64,000 nucleotides of DNA from Clostridia bacterium (GTDB taxonomy: Bacteria; Bacillota; Clostridia; Christensenellales; CAG-138). The stretch spans positions 1 through 64,000 of the forward strand of contig JAUNJX010000003.1 in assembly GCA_030533005.1 (NCBI GenBank), written 5' to 3'. A program made the position numbers and the translations under genes. The notes below the pieces were generated by a model. The model ran no database searches. It saw only the letters and a program-made list of their open reading frames with translations, and was not told where the DNA came from. Shown one piece after another: positions 6,335-14,838 of this stretch (positions are counted from its first letter, which is position 1; every line of letters starts with the position of its first letter).

Positions 6335-8245
6335 ATGGAAATCATCCGCGTACTCGACACGCATACAGCCAATCGCATCGCCGCGGGAGAGGTGGTGGAT
6401 CGCCCCGCATCCATCGTCAAGGAGCTGGTGGAAAACGCCATCGACGCGGGAGCCTCCCATATCGTCATCGAAGCGAACGGCGGCGGTATCGACCTTATCC
6501 GCATACGCGACGACGGCTGCGGTATGTCCGAAAAAGACGCCGTGACAGCATTTGCAAGGCACGCCACCAGCAAGATACATACGGCCAGCGACTTGGAGGA
6601 TATCGGCACGCTTGGGTTTAGGGGCGAAGCGCTTGCTTCTATCGCCGCCGTATCCCGCGTCACACTGCGCACCAAAATGCAGGATGCGGAAAACGGCGTC
6701 TGCGTGCGTATCCACGGCGGCGAAATCGTGGAAAACGCGCCCACTGGCTGCGCGGACGGTACGCTTTTCCTGGTGGAAAACGTGTTTTACAACACGCCCG
6801 CGCGCTTGAAATTCCTCAAAAGCGCCCGCACGGAGGCCGCCATGATCAGCGATTACGTTTCCCGCATGATGATGGCCTATCCGCAGATCGCCTTCAAGCT
6901 CGTGCAGAACGACAGAACCATATACCAGTCCGCAGGCGACGGCGATCTTTTGCAGGTGCTGGGCTGCGTCTACGGCAAGGATACGCTGCCGCACCTGAAG
7001 CCCCTTTCCTTCGACGACGGCTATATCCGTTTGCAGGGCTATGCGGGTACGGCGCAGGCGGCGAAAAACAATCGCCTTGCACAGTCCTTTTTCATCAACC
7101 ATCGCTATATTAAATCACAGAAGCTGTCCTTCACCGTGCAGCGCGCCTATGATACGCGCCTTATGTCGGGTCGTTTCCCGCTCATCGTGATGGATATGTG
7201 TATCTCTGGCCGCGAAATCGACGTCAACGTGCATCCAAACAAGCTGGATGTGCGCTTTAAGCAGGAGGATCGTGTGATGCACGCGGCGTATGCCGCCGTA
7301 CGCGCCGCGCTGGGCACAGCGGAGATACCCGCCATGCTCAAGCAGGACGTCATGCCGACGCCCCGCGAAATATGGTTCGGCCATTCGGCCGAAAACAAGG
7401 TCGGCGTTTCGCAGGAGGCGGGAATCGAGGCCGAAGCACGGCCATCCGCCGCTTCCTATATGCTGCAAGCGCAGCAGCCGCAACCGGGCGCAGCCTATGT
7501 GCGGGAACCCGCCGTACAGGCAAGCACAGCCGTTGACGACAGCAGGTACAGCGCGCATGCCGCGCCAGACATCCCCGTATTCACGATTTTGCCGTCCCGT
7601 GCGGCCGCTTCGCCCATGCCGCAGCCCGATTCCGCACCCGCCGCGCCAAACCCCGTACAGACGGAATTTACGACTGCGCCCTATCAGGTGATCGGGCAGC
7701 TTTTTAACTGCTACCTCATCATTCAGCAGGGGGAAGCCGCTTTCTTTATCGACCAACACGCCGCACATGAACGAAAGCTGTACGAGCAGATGATGCAAAA
7801 GGGTCTGCACGCGGACGCGCAGATACTGCTTACGCCGCATATCGAGACCCTGTCCGCCGCCGAATACGCCATCCTTCCCGCGCATATAGAGGACTTCCGC
7901 GCGCTGGGCTTTGATATCGAGGACTTTGGCTCCATGAGCGTCAGCATCCGCGCCGTACCGCATATCTTTGGTAAGCCGCAGGCCGTATCCTTCCTGCACG
8001 ATGCACTGGATATGCTGGAAAGGAAAGAGAAGCTCAGCACGGCCGAGCTTAAGCGCAGCGCCATCATCCAGCAGGCCTGCAAGCATGCCATCAAGGCGGG
8101 CGCCATATTGGATGAGATGCAGATACGCGAGCTTTTGGATGATTTTCAGGCAAACGGTGTGCCCTTGACCTGCCCGCACGGTCGCCCTGTGATGATGCAA
8201 ATGCAAAAATCGGAATTTGAAAAGCTTTTTAAGAGGCTGGTCTAG
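6335..8245 (+). CDS. mutL: DNA mismatch repair endonuclease MutL
   Basis: 636-residue MutL. The N-terminal GHKL ATPase shows VKELVENAIDAG, DDGCGM and GFRGEALASI. A low-complexity Ala/Pro/Gln linker (about 370-445) leads to the C-terminal dimerisation and nuclease domain. The metal-binding endonuclease motif DQHAAHERKLYE (near 473), ACKHAIKAG and CPHGRP are present, so this is the nicking type found in organisms without MutH. It cuts the nascent strand after MutS recognition. Confidence 0.97.
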   Translation: MEIIRVLDTHTANRIAAGEVVDRPASIVKELVENAIDAGASHIVIEANGGGIDLIRIRDDGCGMSEKDAVTAFARHATSKIHTASDLEDIGTLGFRGEALASIAAVSRVTLRTKMQDAENGVCVRIHGGEIVENAPTGCADGTLFLVENVFYNTPARLKFLKSARTEAAMISDYVSRMMMAYPQIAFKLVQNDRTIYQSAGDGDLLQVLGCVYGKDTLPHLKPLSFDDGYIRLQGYAGTAQAAKNNRLAQSFFINHRYIKSQKLSFTVQRAYDTRLMSGRFPLIVMDMCISGREIDVNVHPNKLDVRFKQEDRVMHAAYAAVRAALGTAEIPAMLKQDVMPTPREIWFGHSAENKVGVSQEAGIEAEARPSAASYMLQAQQPQPGAAYVREPAVQASTAVDDSRYSAHAAPDIPVFTILPSRAAASPMPQPDSAPAAPNPVQTEFTTAPYQVIGQLFNCYLIIQQGEAAFFIDQHAAHERKLYEQMMQKGLHADAQILLTPHIETLSAAEYAILPAHIEDFRALGFDIEDFGSMSVSIRAVPHIFGKPQAVSFLHDALDMLERKEKLSTAELKRSAIIQQACKHAIKAGAILDEMQIRELLDDFQANGVPLTCPHGRPVMMQMQKSEFEKLFKRLV

Positions 8246-8247
8246 CT

Positions 8248-9204
8248 ATGGATCATGCAAGACCGCTTCCCATCGGCGTGATACTGGGTCCCACCGCCAG
8301 CGGCAAGACCGCGCTGTCCGTGGAGCTTGCCAAGCGCCTGAACGCGGAGATCGTCTCCGCCGATTCCATCCAGCTCTATCGCGGCATGGATATCGGCTCC
8401 GCCAAGCCTACCGTGGAGGAGCGGCAGGGGATACCGCATCATTTGTTGGACGCCGTGGATATCGGCACGCCGGATTTCAGCGTCGCAGCCTATCAAAAGC
8501 TGGCGTCCACCGCGATACGGGAGATTGCGGCACGGGGAAAATTTCCTTTGATCGTAGGCGGAACGGGGCTCTACATTAACGCCTTGGTGTATCCGCTTTC
8601 CTTTACGGAAATACCTGCGGACGTGGCGTTGCGCGACGCGCTTACGGCGCAGGAGGCGCAGACGCCTGGCAGCCTGCACCAAAGGCTTTGTGCCGTCGAT
8701 CCCGCCTCCGCGGCAAGGCTGCACCCCAACGATACCAAGCGGCTTGTTCGCGCCTTGGAGGTCTACACGCTCACAGGTAAGCCCATAGGGGCGTTCGGCG
8801 GGGATTTTGCAAACGCCGCGCACACGCCTATCCCATATGAACCCCGCATGATCGGCCTGACCATGCCCCGCGAGCAGCTCTACGCGCGCATCGATCTGCG
8901 TGTGGACGCCATGATGCAGTCCGGGCTTCTCAAGGAGGTGCGGCAGCTCGTTTCCCTTGGCTATACGCCGGATACGCCCGCTATGCAGGGGCTGGGATAT
9001 AAGCAGCTGTACAAATATCTACAGGGCGAATACACCCTTGACGAGGCGATTGAGACCATCAAACGGGAGACACGGCGCTTTGCCAAGCGCCAAATGACAT
9101 GGTTCAAACGGGATAAGCGCATCCATTGGCTAAACACCGCAGAGCAAACGCAGCAGCAGCTTTTAGATGAAGCGCAATGCATACTGGAAGGGACGAAAGG
9201 ATAG
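8248..9204 (+). CDS. miaA: tRNA dimethylallyltransferase MiaA
   Basis: 318-residue enzyme that transfers the dimethylallyl group from DMAPP to A37 of tRNAs, giving the substrate of MiaB at the head of the same operon. Its P-loop is GPTASGKT (residues 14-21); SADSIQLYRGMDIGSAKP and PHHLLD are family motifs, and the C-terminal RETRRFAKRQMTWF binds tRNA. The start is 3 bp after the mutL stop with AGAGG upstream. The DMAPP precursor comes from the pathway represented here by dxs and ispH. Confidence 0.98.
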   Translation: MDHARPLPIGVILGPTASGKTALSVELAKRLNAEIVSADSIQLYRGMDIGSAKPTVEERQGIPHHLLDAVDIGTPDFSVAAYQKLASTAIREIAARGKFPLIVGGTGLYINALVYPLSFTEIPADVALRDALTAQEAQTPGSLHQRLCAVDPASAARLHPNDTKRLVRALEVYTLTGKPIGAFGGDFANAAHTPIPYEPRMIGLTMPREQLYARIDLRVDAMMQSGLLKEVRQLVSLGYTPDTPAMQGLGYKQLYKYLQGEYTLDEAIETIKRETRRFAKRQMTWFKRDKRIHWLNTAEQTQQQLLDEAQCILEGTKG

Positions 9205-9212
9205 GGTGAAGC

Positions 9213-9455
9213 ATGGCGAAGCAACAGGAAAACGTGCAGGACACATTTCTAAATAAAGCGCGCAAGGAAAGTGTTCCCGTCACCATACACGTCATCAACG
9301 GCTTTCAGATCAAAAACGCCGTCGTCAAAAGCTATGACAGCTTTGTCGTCCTTATCGAAGTGGATAAGCAGCAGATGATGATCTACAAGCATGCAATATC
9401 CACCATAACCCCCGCCAAAACCATCGTTTTGCGCGATGAGAAGGAAGAACAATGA
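9213..9455 (+). CDS. hfq: RNA chaperone Hfq
   Basis: 80-residue Sm-like protein forming a hexameric ring that binds small RNAs and mRNAs. The Sm1 motif (DTFLNKARKE, then VTIHVINGFQI) and Sm2 motif with YKHAIST are intact; the C-terminal tail is short, as in Firmicutes. It follows miaA by 8 bp, the classic miaA-hfq order. Confidence 0.97.
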   Translation: MAKQQENVQDTFLNKARKESVPVTIHVINGFQIKNAVVKSYDSFVVLIEVDKQQMMIYKHAISTITPAKTIVLRDEKEEQ

Positions 9456-9456
9456 T

Positions 9457-10707
9457 ATGGAAGCATATATAAAAGAAGCCGAACGGGAGCTGCGCCCCGT
9501 TTTTGAAAGGATAGAGGAGATCGAGTACGCCAATCAGGCGCGCGTGCTTTCGGCGTTTCAGGAGGAACGGGTAGCGCTGCGCCACTTTGCGCCCACCTCC
9601 GGCTATGGCTATGATGACATCGGGCGGGATACGCTGGATCGCGTTTTTGCCCGCGCGCTGCAGGCGGAGGATGCCTTGGTGCGACCGCAGATCACCTCCG
9701 GCACACAGGCTATCTTTACCGCGCTCTCCGGCCTTTTGGAGCCGGGCGACGTCATGCTTTCCGTTACCGGAAAGCCCTATGATACGTTGGAATCCGCCAT
9801 CGGCATCACCGGAAACGAACGTGGCTCCCTGCAAAGACAGGGCGTTGTATACAGGCAGGTGGAGCTAAAGGACGGCCAATTGGATACGGACGCCGCTATC
9901 GCCGCGCTGGACGAACGTGTGCGTGTGCTGTATTTTCAACGCTCCCGTGGCTATGCATGGCGCAACGCCATTCTGCCCGCAGATATGCGCGAAACCTTTC
10001 AAAGGCTGCATCAAGCCGCGCCGCAGGCCGCCATCGTCGTAGACAACTGTTACGGCGAATTCGTTTGCATGGACGAACCGACCGCCGTGGGCGCGGATAT
10101 CATCATAGGCTCACTTATCAAAAACCCCGGCGGCGGCGTCGCGCCAACCGGCGGTTATATTGCGGGAAAAGCAAGATATATCGAACGCGTCGCCAACCGC
10201 CTCACCGTACCCGGCATGGGGCGGGAGGTAGGCTCGTATGCGGGAAGCTATGCGCCCTTTTATCAGGGTTTATTCCTCGCGCCGCATGTAGTGGCGCAGG
10301 CCGTCAAGACAGCCGCGCTTTTCGCGCGTGTATTTGAAAAGGCCGGCATGACAAGCATGCCGGCAAGCGACGCCGTTCGTTCAGATATCGTGCAGGCGCT
10401 GCGCTTTGACAGCGCCGAGGCGCTGTGTCTGCTTTGCCGCAGCATACAGGCCGTTTCTCCCGTGGACAGCTTTCTTGTGCCCGAGCCTTGGGATATGCCG
10501 GGCTACAACGATCAGGTCATCATGGCAGCCGGCGCCTTTGTGCAGGGTTCCTCCATCGAATTGAGCGCGGACGGGCCGCTTAGCACGCCCTACACGGCCT
10601 ACATCCAAGGCGGCCTGACCTACGCGCACGGGCGCATTGCCGCGTGCGAAACGCTGCGCGCGCTGCATCAGGCGGGGCTCATCAATATCGGCGGTACAGC
10701 CCAATGA
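9457..10707 (+). CDS. Methionine gamma-lyase family protein (YnbB/aluminium-resistance type)
   Basis: 416-residue fold-type I PLP enzyme related to methionine gamma-lyase and annotated elsewhere as aluminium-resistance protein. Substrate and role are not established. The segment VDNCYGEFV holds the PLP-ring Asp, and GSLIKNPGGG contains the likely Schiff-base Lys. The ATG at 9457 overlaps no upstream codon and has AAGGAAG 9 bp before it; hfq ends at 9455. The same neighbour follows hfq in Bacillus. The end overlaps convergent lexA by 26 bp, so there is no room for a separate terminator. Confidence 0.85.
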   Translation: MEAYIKEAERELRPVFERIEEIEYANQARVLSAFQEERVALRHFAPTSGYGYDDIGRDTLDRVFARALQAEDALVRPQITSGTQAIFTALSGLLEPGDVMLSVTGKPYDTLESAIGITGNERGSLQRQGVVYRQVELKDGQLDTDAAIAALDERVRVLYFQRSRGYAWRNAILPADMRETFQRLHQAAPQAAIVVDNCYGEFVCMDEPTAVGADIIIGSLIKNPGGGVAPTGGYIAGKARYIERVANRLTVPGMGREVGSYAGSYAPFYQGLFLAPHVVAQAVKTAALFARVFEKAGMTSMPASDAVRSDIVQALRFDSAEALCLLCRSIQAVSPVDSFLVPEPWDMPGYNDQVIMAAGAFVQGSSIELSADGPLSTPYTAYIQGGLTYAHGRIAACETLRALHQAGLINIGGTAQ

Positions 10708-11329
10708 CCTTTCCGATGATCTGCACATCCTCTATGGGCACCAGAATAGGTTCCATCGCGTCATTTTCGGGCTGTAAGCGCATAAAACCGTTTTCGCGGT
10801 AAATCCTCTTGACCGTAGCCGCATCGCCGTACACAGCGTTTACGCGCGCCACGCCGATCTCGCCGTTCTCCACGGCCAAGCCGCGATGCACCAATATCCT
10901 GTCGCCGTGCAGGATGCCGATATTGATCATGCTTTCGCCCTCGACCTCCAGCATGAAAATATCGCCTTTTTCCGCGCCATGCAGACAGTCCGCGGGCACG
11001 GGATAATAGTCGCGCACCTCGTCATAAGCCAGAATGGGGCTGCCCGCCGCCACAGCGCCGATCACGGGCACATTGATCACATCAACAACAGGCGGCGTTT
11101 GCGCATGATGCACGATGGAAATGGTGCGCTGCTTAGATGCGTCCATGCGAATATAGCCCAGTTGTTCCAGCTGTTTCAGATATCCATGTACATTGGACGT
11201 GGAACTGATCCCCAGAGCCGCGCCAATCTCGCGTACAGTGGGGGGATAGGCTTTCTCTCCGATAAAGCGCACGATAAAGTCATAAACCGCCTGTTGCCGC
11301 GGCTTTAGCTGCAAATCGTTCTCTTTCAT
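10682..11329 (-). CDS. lexA: LexA repressor (SOS response)
   Basis: About 215 residues. The N-terminal winged helix (RQQAVYDFIVRFI to NVHGYLKQLEQLGYI) binds the operator. The C-terminal S24 peptidase domain has the Ala-Gly cleavage site (VAAGSPI), the nucleophile Ser in EGESM and a general-base Lys in TVKRIY. RecA filaments (recA at 17611) trigger self-cleavage. Start choice: AAAGGAG lies 12 nt before the ATG at 11329 and 3 nt before an ATG at 11338; a more upstream ATG at 11374 falls before the predicted transcription start and is rejected. Two LexA boxes overlap its own promoter. Confidence 0.95.
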   Translation of the reverse strand: MKENDLQLKPRQQAVYDFIVRFIGEKAYPPTVREIGAALGISSTSNVHGYLKQLEQLGYIRMDASKQRTISIVHHAQTPPVVDVINVPVIGAVAAGSPILAYDEVRDYYPVPADCLHGAEKGDIFMLEVEGESMINIGILHGDRILVHRGLAVENGEIGVARVNAVYGDAATVKRIYRENGFMRLQPENDAMEPILVPIEDVQIIGKVIGLYRRY

Positions 11330-11374
11330 GCGAATCATACTCTCCTTTATATAGCACAAATATTCCGTACTCAT

Positions 11375-11412
11375 AGTGTAGCACGGAACGCGCGTTTTGT
11401 AAACGGCTGTTC
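11375..11412 (-). promoter_or_regulatory. lexA promoter with two LexA/DinR boxes
   Basis: On the minus strand TTTACA (11404-11399), an 18-bp spacer and TACACT (11380-11375). GAACGCGCGTTT (11386-11397) sits between the two elements and AAACGGCTGTTC (11401-11412) covers the -35. Both match the Gram-positive box GAAC-N4-GTTC with one mismatch, indicating autorepression. Confidence 0.75.
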
Positions 11413-11424
11413 TGAATTTGTTTT

Positions 11425-12504
11425 TTATTGGTCGTCCTTTGATGGTGCTGCCGGCACATCCTCCCGCAGCTTTACGACCTTTGCGGCTAAACGCCGGCGA
11501 TCCTCGGAAATCGCGGCATAATGCTTTCGCGTGGTATTGACGTCTTTATGCCCCAACACATCGGCCACGAGATAAATGTCGCCGGTCTCGCGGTAAAGGG
11601 TCGTGCCGTAGGTGCTTCTTAGCTTATGCGGCGATATTTTTTTAAGCGGCGTTGCGATGGAGGCGTATTTGCCGACAAGCTTTTCTACAGCCCGCACCGT
11701 AATGCGCTTCTTTTGCAGGGAGAGGAAAAGCGCATCCTCGTGACCCGGCTCCGCCGTCATGCTTTCACGTTGCAGCATGTAGCCCAAGAGCGCCGCGCGC
11801 GCCTCATCGCCAAACACAAGTATGTCCTGATTGCCGCCCTTGCGGATGATGGAAAACTCGTTGGCGGAAAAATTGATATCGTCCATATCGATGCCCACAA
11901 GCTCGCTGATACGGATACCCGTTCCCAAAAACAGGGTAAGTATGGCAAGATCACGCGCCTGCGTGCGCTGATGGTAGGTTTTTTGGCGTTCTGTCAGACC
12001 CTCGCCGTTTTGCACCACGTCCAAGAGGATCGCCACCTCGTCAGGCTCCAGCCGCACGATAGCCTTTTGGTGTATCGTAGGCAGATCCACAAGTGAGGGC
12101 GCATTGACGGTAAGCTTTTCTTTTTTGCAGAAATACTTGTAAAAAGCACGCAGGGAAGCAAGCTTCCTAGCCTTCGCACGCTCGCCGTTGGTCACGTCCT
12201 TGTCGTTTTCGTCCATATGATAGGAGAGATAGCTCATGTAGTTTTCCACGTCCGTTACGCTGACGCGGTTTAAGTCCGCCAACGTCAACGCGCGCATATC
12301 CGGCGCGTTGTTAAATTCGGGCAGGGTAAGCAAAAATGAGAAAAAAGTGCGCAGATCGCAAAGATATGCGTAGCGCGTGCGCACCAACGTGTCGTTCTCT
12401 ATGCCGCGCAAAAACTCGGCGCAGCAGGGGGGAAGTACTGGCAGCAGCGCGCGGATCTTGAGCATGGCGTCCTTATATTGGCTGTTCGCGTAGGTGTCTG
12501 CCAT
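11425..12504 (-). CDS. XerS-like tyrosine recombinase
   Basis: 359-residue tyrosine recombinase. The N-terminal SAM-like domain (about 30-160) is followed by the catalytic domain with Arg in GTGIRISEL, a Lys in RKGGNQD, HKLRS, GHKDVNTT and Tyr in RKHY. Length, a single gene and position away from mobile markers suggest the chromosomal dimer-resolution enzyme of the XerS type rather than an XerC/XerD pair, but I cannot see a dif site to prove it. It lies upstream of lexA on the same strand. GGAGAGA precedes the ATG. Confidence 0.75.
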   Translation of the reverse strand: MADTYANSQYKDAMLKIRALLPVLPPCCAEFLRGIENDTLVRTRYAYLCDLRTFFSFLLTLPEFNNAPDMRALTLADLNRVSVTDVENYMSYLSYHMDENDKDVTNGERAKARKLASLRAFYKYFCKKEKLTVNAPSLVDLPTIHQKAIVRLEPDEVAILLDVVQNGEGLTERQKTYHQRTQARDLAILTLFLGTGIRISELVGIDMDDINFSANEFSIIRKGGNQDILVFGDEARAALLGYMLQRESMTAEPGHEDALFLSLQKKRITVRAVEKLVGKYASIATPLKKISPHKLRSTYGTTLYRETGDIYLVADVLGHKDVNTTRKHYAAISEDRRRLAAKVVKLREDVPAAPSKDDQ

Positions 12505-12530
12505 AGCGCTCTCTCCGTTTCCTTAAAAAA

Positions 12531-13274
12531 TCAATAGCCGAACAGCTGCACATAGTAGTTCCAGCCGTTGGAGGAATAGAAGCCTACGCCAATGGTGTTG
12601 TAGGTCGGATTCACCATGTTCTTATAGTGACCGGGCGAGTTGATCCAGCCGTCCATAATATTGGAATGGGATATGTTCATGCCGGAGGCGATATTTTCCG
12701 CAAAGGCTGCGGAGCTTACCGTGCTCCAGCTGCTCCCATCCAAGCGCGTATGGGCAATAGAGCCGTTGCGCTCCTGCAAGGCGGCAATCTCCTTGGCGCG
12801 CGTGGCGGCGGCCTTTCGCAGCGTAGAGCTTTCCGTCAAGGTATTTAGGCCATTTTGCTTACGCACTTGGTTCGTCAAAGCAAAGATCGTCGAAATAGCC
12901 GTATCCGCGCCATTATCGATCTGCGGCATAACGACCGCGTTTTCATCCGGCACAAAGGTCAAGTCGCTCGTTTTTTCCGGCGCCGCCGTCTTTTTGGATT
13001 CCGGCTTTTTGGTGGGCTTCGCGGTTTCCTTGGGCTTTTCCGTTGGCTTTGGCGTAGGCGCAGGCGTCGGCGTGGGCGGCGGGGTAGGCGAAGGCGTAGG
13101 CGGGGGCGTTACGCGGGTAGCAATCTTCCGCTCCGGCGCATCCACTTCCACCACGCCTTCTTCTGGAATATCCGCCGTTACGTCTATGTCAGCCGCCGTC
13201 TCCGCAACATGGCAGCCCGCACAACACATCATTAAAAAAACTATAGCGGTAAAGAAAAACAGAACCTTTTTCAT
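12531..13274 (-). CDS. CAP-domain (SCP/PR1-like) lipoprotein, YkwD type
   Basis: 247 residues. A signal peptide with a lipobox-like CAGC ending at Cys21 predicts membrane anchoring outside the cell. Residues about 55-110 form a Thr-Pro and Lys-rich linker that would span the wall. The C-terminal 125 residues are a CAP domain (LTNQVRKQNG, HTRLDG, AENIASG, SPGHYKNMVNP, GVGFYSSNGWNYYVQLFG). Bacterial CAP proteins of this kind occur on spores and cell surfaces but have no settled biochemical function. Confidence 0.9.
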   Translation of the reverse strand: MKKVLFFFTAIVFLMMCCAGCHVAETAADIDVTADIPEEGVVEVDAPERKIATRVTPPPTPSPTPPPTPTPAPTPKPTEKPKETAKPTKKPESKKTAAPEKTSDLTFVPDENAVVMPQIDNGADTAISTIFALTNQVRKQNGLNTLTESSTLRKAAATRAKEIAALQERNGSIAHTRLDGSSWSTVSSAAFAENIASGMNISHSNIMDGWINSPGHYKNMVNPTYNTIGVGFYSSNGWNYYVQLFGY

Positions 13275-13346
13275 GAACCAAACGACCTCTTACAAAAATA
13301 GGGAAGCATATCCCAAAATCACGGTGCATACGATCCTTTACATTTT

Positions 13347-13380
13347 AACTATTCGTAAAAGACAAGTTTTGCGAATAGTT
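13347..13380. other. Perfect inverted repeat between rnhA and the CAP gene
   Basis: AACTATTCG (13347-13355) and CGAATAGTT (13372-13380) are perfect arms; AAAA/TTTT extends them to a near-continuous 14-bp hairpin with a GACAAG loop. Neither strand has a T-tract after it, so it is a poor intrinsic terminator. It could be an operator for the CAP gene, a non-canonical terminator for rnhA, or a recombination site. Confidence 0.5.
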
Positions 13381-13400
13381 GTAGCTGGGAAACGCCGGTT

Positions 13401-13841
13401 TTACGTTTTCAGGCTTTGAATGGCGTTTCGAGCCAAGGCGTCGCATCGGTTGTTGTTGACATTATCGCTGTGTCCCTTGACCTTGTTCCATGTAATGTCG
13501 TGCGTCCGTGTGTGCGCCACAAGCAGCTTCCACAAATCTTGATTTTCGACCTCGGCCTTGTTGCTCGTGCGCCAGCCATTCTGTTGCCACCTTGTAAGCC
13601 ATCCTTTACAAAACGCGTTGCACAGATACGCGCTGTCCGTATAGATCGCCACCTGGCACGGCTCCTTGAGCGCGTCCAAGGCGCTTATGGCCGCTTGCAG
13701 CTCCATGCGGTTATTCGTCGTTTTGCCCTCTGCGCCGGAGAGTTCTTTTTTCATCTCCTTATAGAGCAGTATGGCGCCCCAGCCACCGGGACCCGGATTG
13801 CCGGAGCATGCCCCGTCCGTGTAGATCGTTACTTTTTTCAC
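13401..13841 (-). CDS. rnhA: Ribonuclease HI
   Basis: 146-residue RNase HI that degrades RNA in RNA-DNA hybrids. Active-site acidic residues are visible in order: Asp in YTDGACSGNPGPGGW, Glu in NNRMELQA, Asp in YTDSAYL, and Asp in NRCDALAR after the His-containing loop KVKGHSDNVNN. A GTG start at 13841 is chosen because GAGG lies 7 nt upstream and the domain begins at once. A TATAAT lies upstream on the minus strand (13874-13869) with only a poor -35. Confidence 0.95.
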   Translation of the reverse strand: MKKVTIYTDGACSGNPGPGGWGAILLYKEMKKELSGAEGKTTNNRMELQAAISALDALKEPCQVAIYTDSAYLCNAFCKGWLTRWQQNGWRTSNKAEVENQDLWKLLVAHTRTHDITWNKVKGHSDNVNNNRCDALARNAIQSLKT

Positions 13842-13969
13842 ATTCAAGCCTCGCAACAAATATACTGTATTATAGCACGAATGCCACGCTTGTCCTATAG
13901 CGAAAATGCGGCAAGAGTGCAAAAACAAAGATGACTGTCCTTTAGGGACTTCCCAACCTCTTTTTCTGA

Positions 13970-13998
13970 TTGACATGGTACTTGCGATTTGTTATAAT
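13970..13998 (+). promoter_or_regulatory. Consensus promoter of tRNA-Trp
   Basis: TTGACA (13970-13975), 17-bp spacer, TATAAT (13993-13998): a perfect housekeeping promoter 21 bp before the tRNA. Confidence 0.9.
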
Positions 13999-14018
13999 AC
14001 GTCCGTTGCCAATTGAAT

Positions 14019-14092
14019 AGGGGCATGATGTAATGGTAACATAGCGGTCTCCAAAACCGTTCTTGAGAGTTCGAGTCTTTCTGCCCCTGCCA
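14019..14092 (+). tRNA. tRNA-Trp (anticodon CCA)
   Basis: Acceptor AGGGGCA (14019-14025) pairs with TGCCCCT (14082-14088), then G and encoded CCA (14090-14092). The anticodon loop CTCCAAA gives CCA for tryptophan. Single-gene transcript bounded by its own promoter and terminator. Confidence 0.95.
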
Positions 14093-14101
14093 AACATAAA
14101 G

Positions 14102-14132
14102 AAGCCAGAAACGCTTATGTTTCTGGCTTTTC
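14102..14132 (+). terminator. Terminator of tRNA-Trp
   Basis: AAGCCAGAAAC (to 14112) pairs with GTTTCTGGCTTT (14119-14130), loop GCTTAT, followed by T-rich sequence. Confidence 0.85.
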
Positions 14133-14397
14133 TTATGTCTTGGTCTGGGTGATTCCACGTCATCAATCCACATTTACAACCCACGTTGTTTTAATCCACT
14201 AGAAAATGCTTGTTCTGTGCTGCCATCTCGTATCTCCGCATCCACTGCTGGTTGCACAAACGATCGCGGCATTGCCGATTTGAGAATTGCTTTTTTCGAT
14301 GTAGCTTTATCCGTTTTCAATGACGTTGCCTTTTCATAGACGCAAGGGCAAAATTATGGTATCGTAATTAGAGAAATGCGATTTTCATATTGAAAGG
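14133..14397. other. A/T-rich spacer with a possible decayed minus-strand reading frame
   Basis: Between tRNA-Trp and the zinc-ribbon gene no complete gene is visible. On the minus strand a frame runs open from about 14350 to a TAA at 14174-14176 without a clear start or ribosome site; its last part reads MPRSFVQPAVDAEIRDG and ends in GLKQRGL. It faintly recalls C-termini of small phage head-tail proteins, which is only an impression. No convincing promoter for the downstream gene was found. Confidence 0.25.
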
Positions 14398-14817
14398 ATG
14401 GATGCCATAATGTTTGGATTTGTTTTAGCCGCTGCGACGCTCGCGTTTATGGTAATAGTATTCATCAGCGGCACGAGAGCGCGACAAGAACAAGAAGCCC
14501 AAATGCAAAAATCCAAGGAGCACGCCAAGCGTTTTGGCGAACGCCTTCGCTATCTTCGAGATCACCCCGAAGAAGCAAATGAAGCCGAAAAGGTATGGCT
14601 GGACGGAATAAATTCTGGTAAGTTGCTTGAAGAAGTGAAGGTTGGCGGTTCGTGCCCCTATTGCGGATCAACCAATATTCAAGCCGTCAAAAAAGGTTTT
14701 AGCGCAGGCAAGGCGATTGTCGGCGGTGCTATTGCTGGCCCCGTTGGTCTTGCGGCAGGCGCTATAGGCTCAAACAAGATTGAGCGCGTGTGTATAAATT
14801 GCGGGAAAACGTTCTGA
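14398..14817 (+). CDS. Hypothetical membrane-anchored zinc-ribbon protein
   Basis: 139 residues, family not recognised. An N-terminal transmembrane helix (about 5-24) is followed by a charged helical region (about 28-75), then a split zinc ribbon: CPYCGS and, after a Gly/Ala-rich stretch resembling a glycine zipper (KAIVGGAIAGPVGLAAG), CINCGKTF. The cytoplasmic side would carry the ribbon. GAAAGG abuts the ATG at 14398; ATG 14410 (fifth codon) is a possible real start. It is the only plus-strand protein gene in the right five-sixths of the window, sits behind a tRNA and in A/T-richer DNA, so recent acquisition is likely. Confidence 0.75.
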   Translation: MDAIMFGFVLAAATLAFMVIVFISGTRARQEQEAQMQKSKEHAKRFGERLRYLRDHPEEANEAEKVWLDGINSGKLLEEVKVGGSCPYCGSTNIQAVKKGFSAGKAIVGGAIAGPVGLAAGAIGSNKIERVCINCGKTF

Positions 14818-14838
14818 TTTTACGTTTGTGTTTTTAAT

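Noticed and set aside
11330-11374. N-terminal extension of LexA starting at the ATG at 11374
   Set aside because: That ATG lies upstream of the predicted transcription start and adds residues not seen in LexA proteins.
13020-13120. GC-rich tandem repeat near the CAP gene
   Set aside because: It simply encodes the Thr-Pro linker of the lipoprotein.
13942-14184. Minus-strand open frames across tRNA-Trp
   Set aside because: They are antisense to the tRNA and its promoter and resemble no protein.
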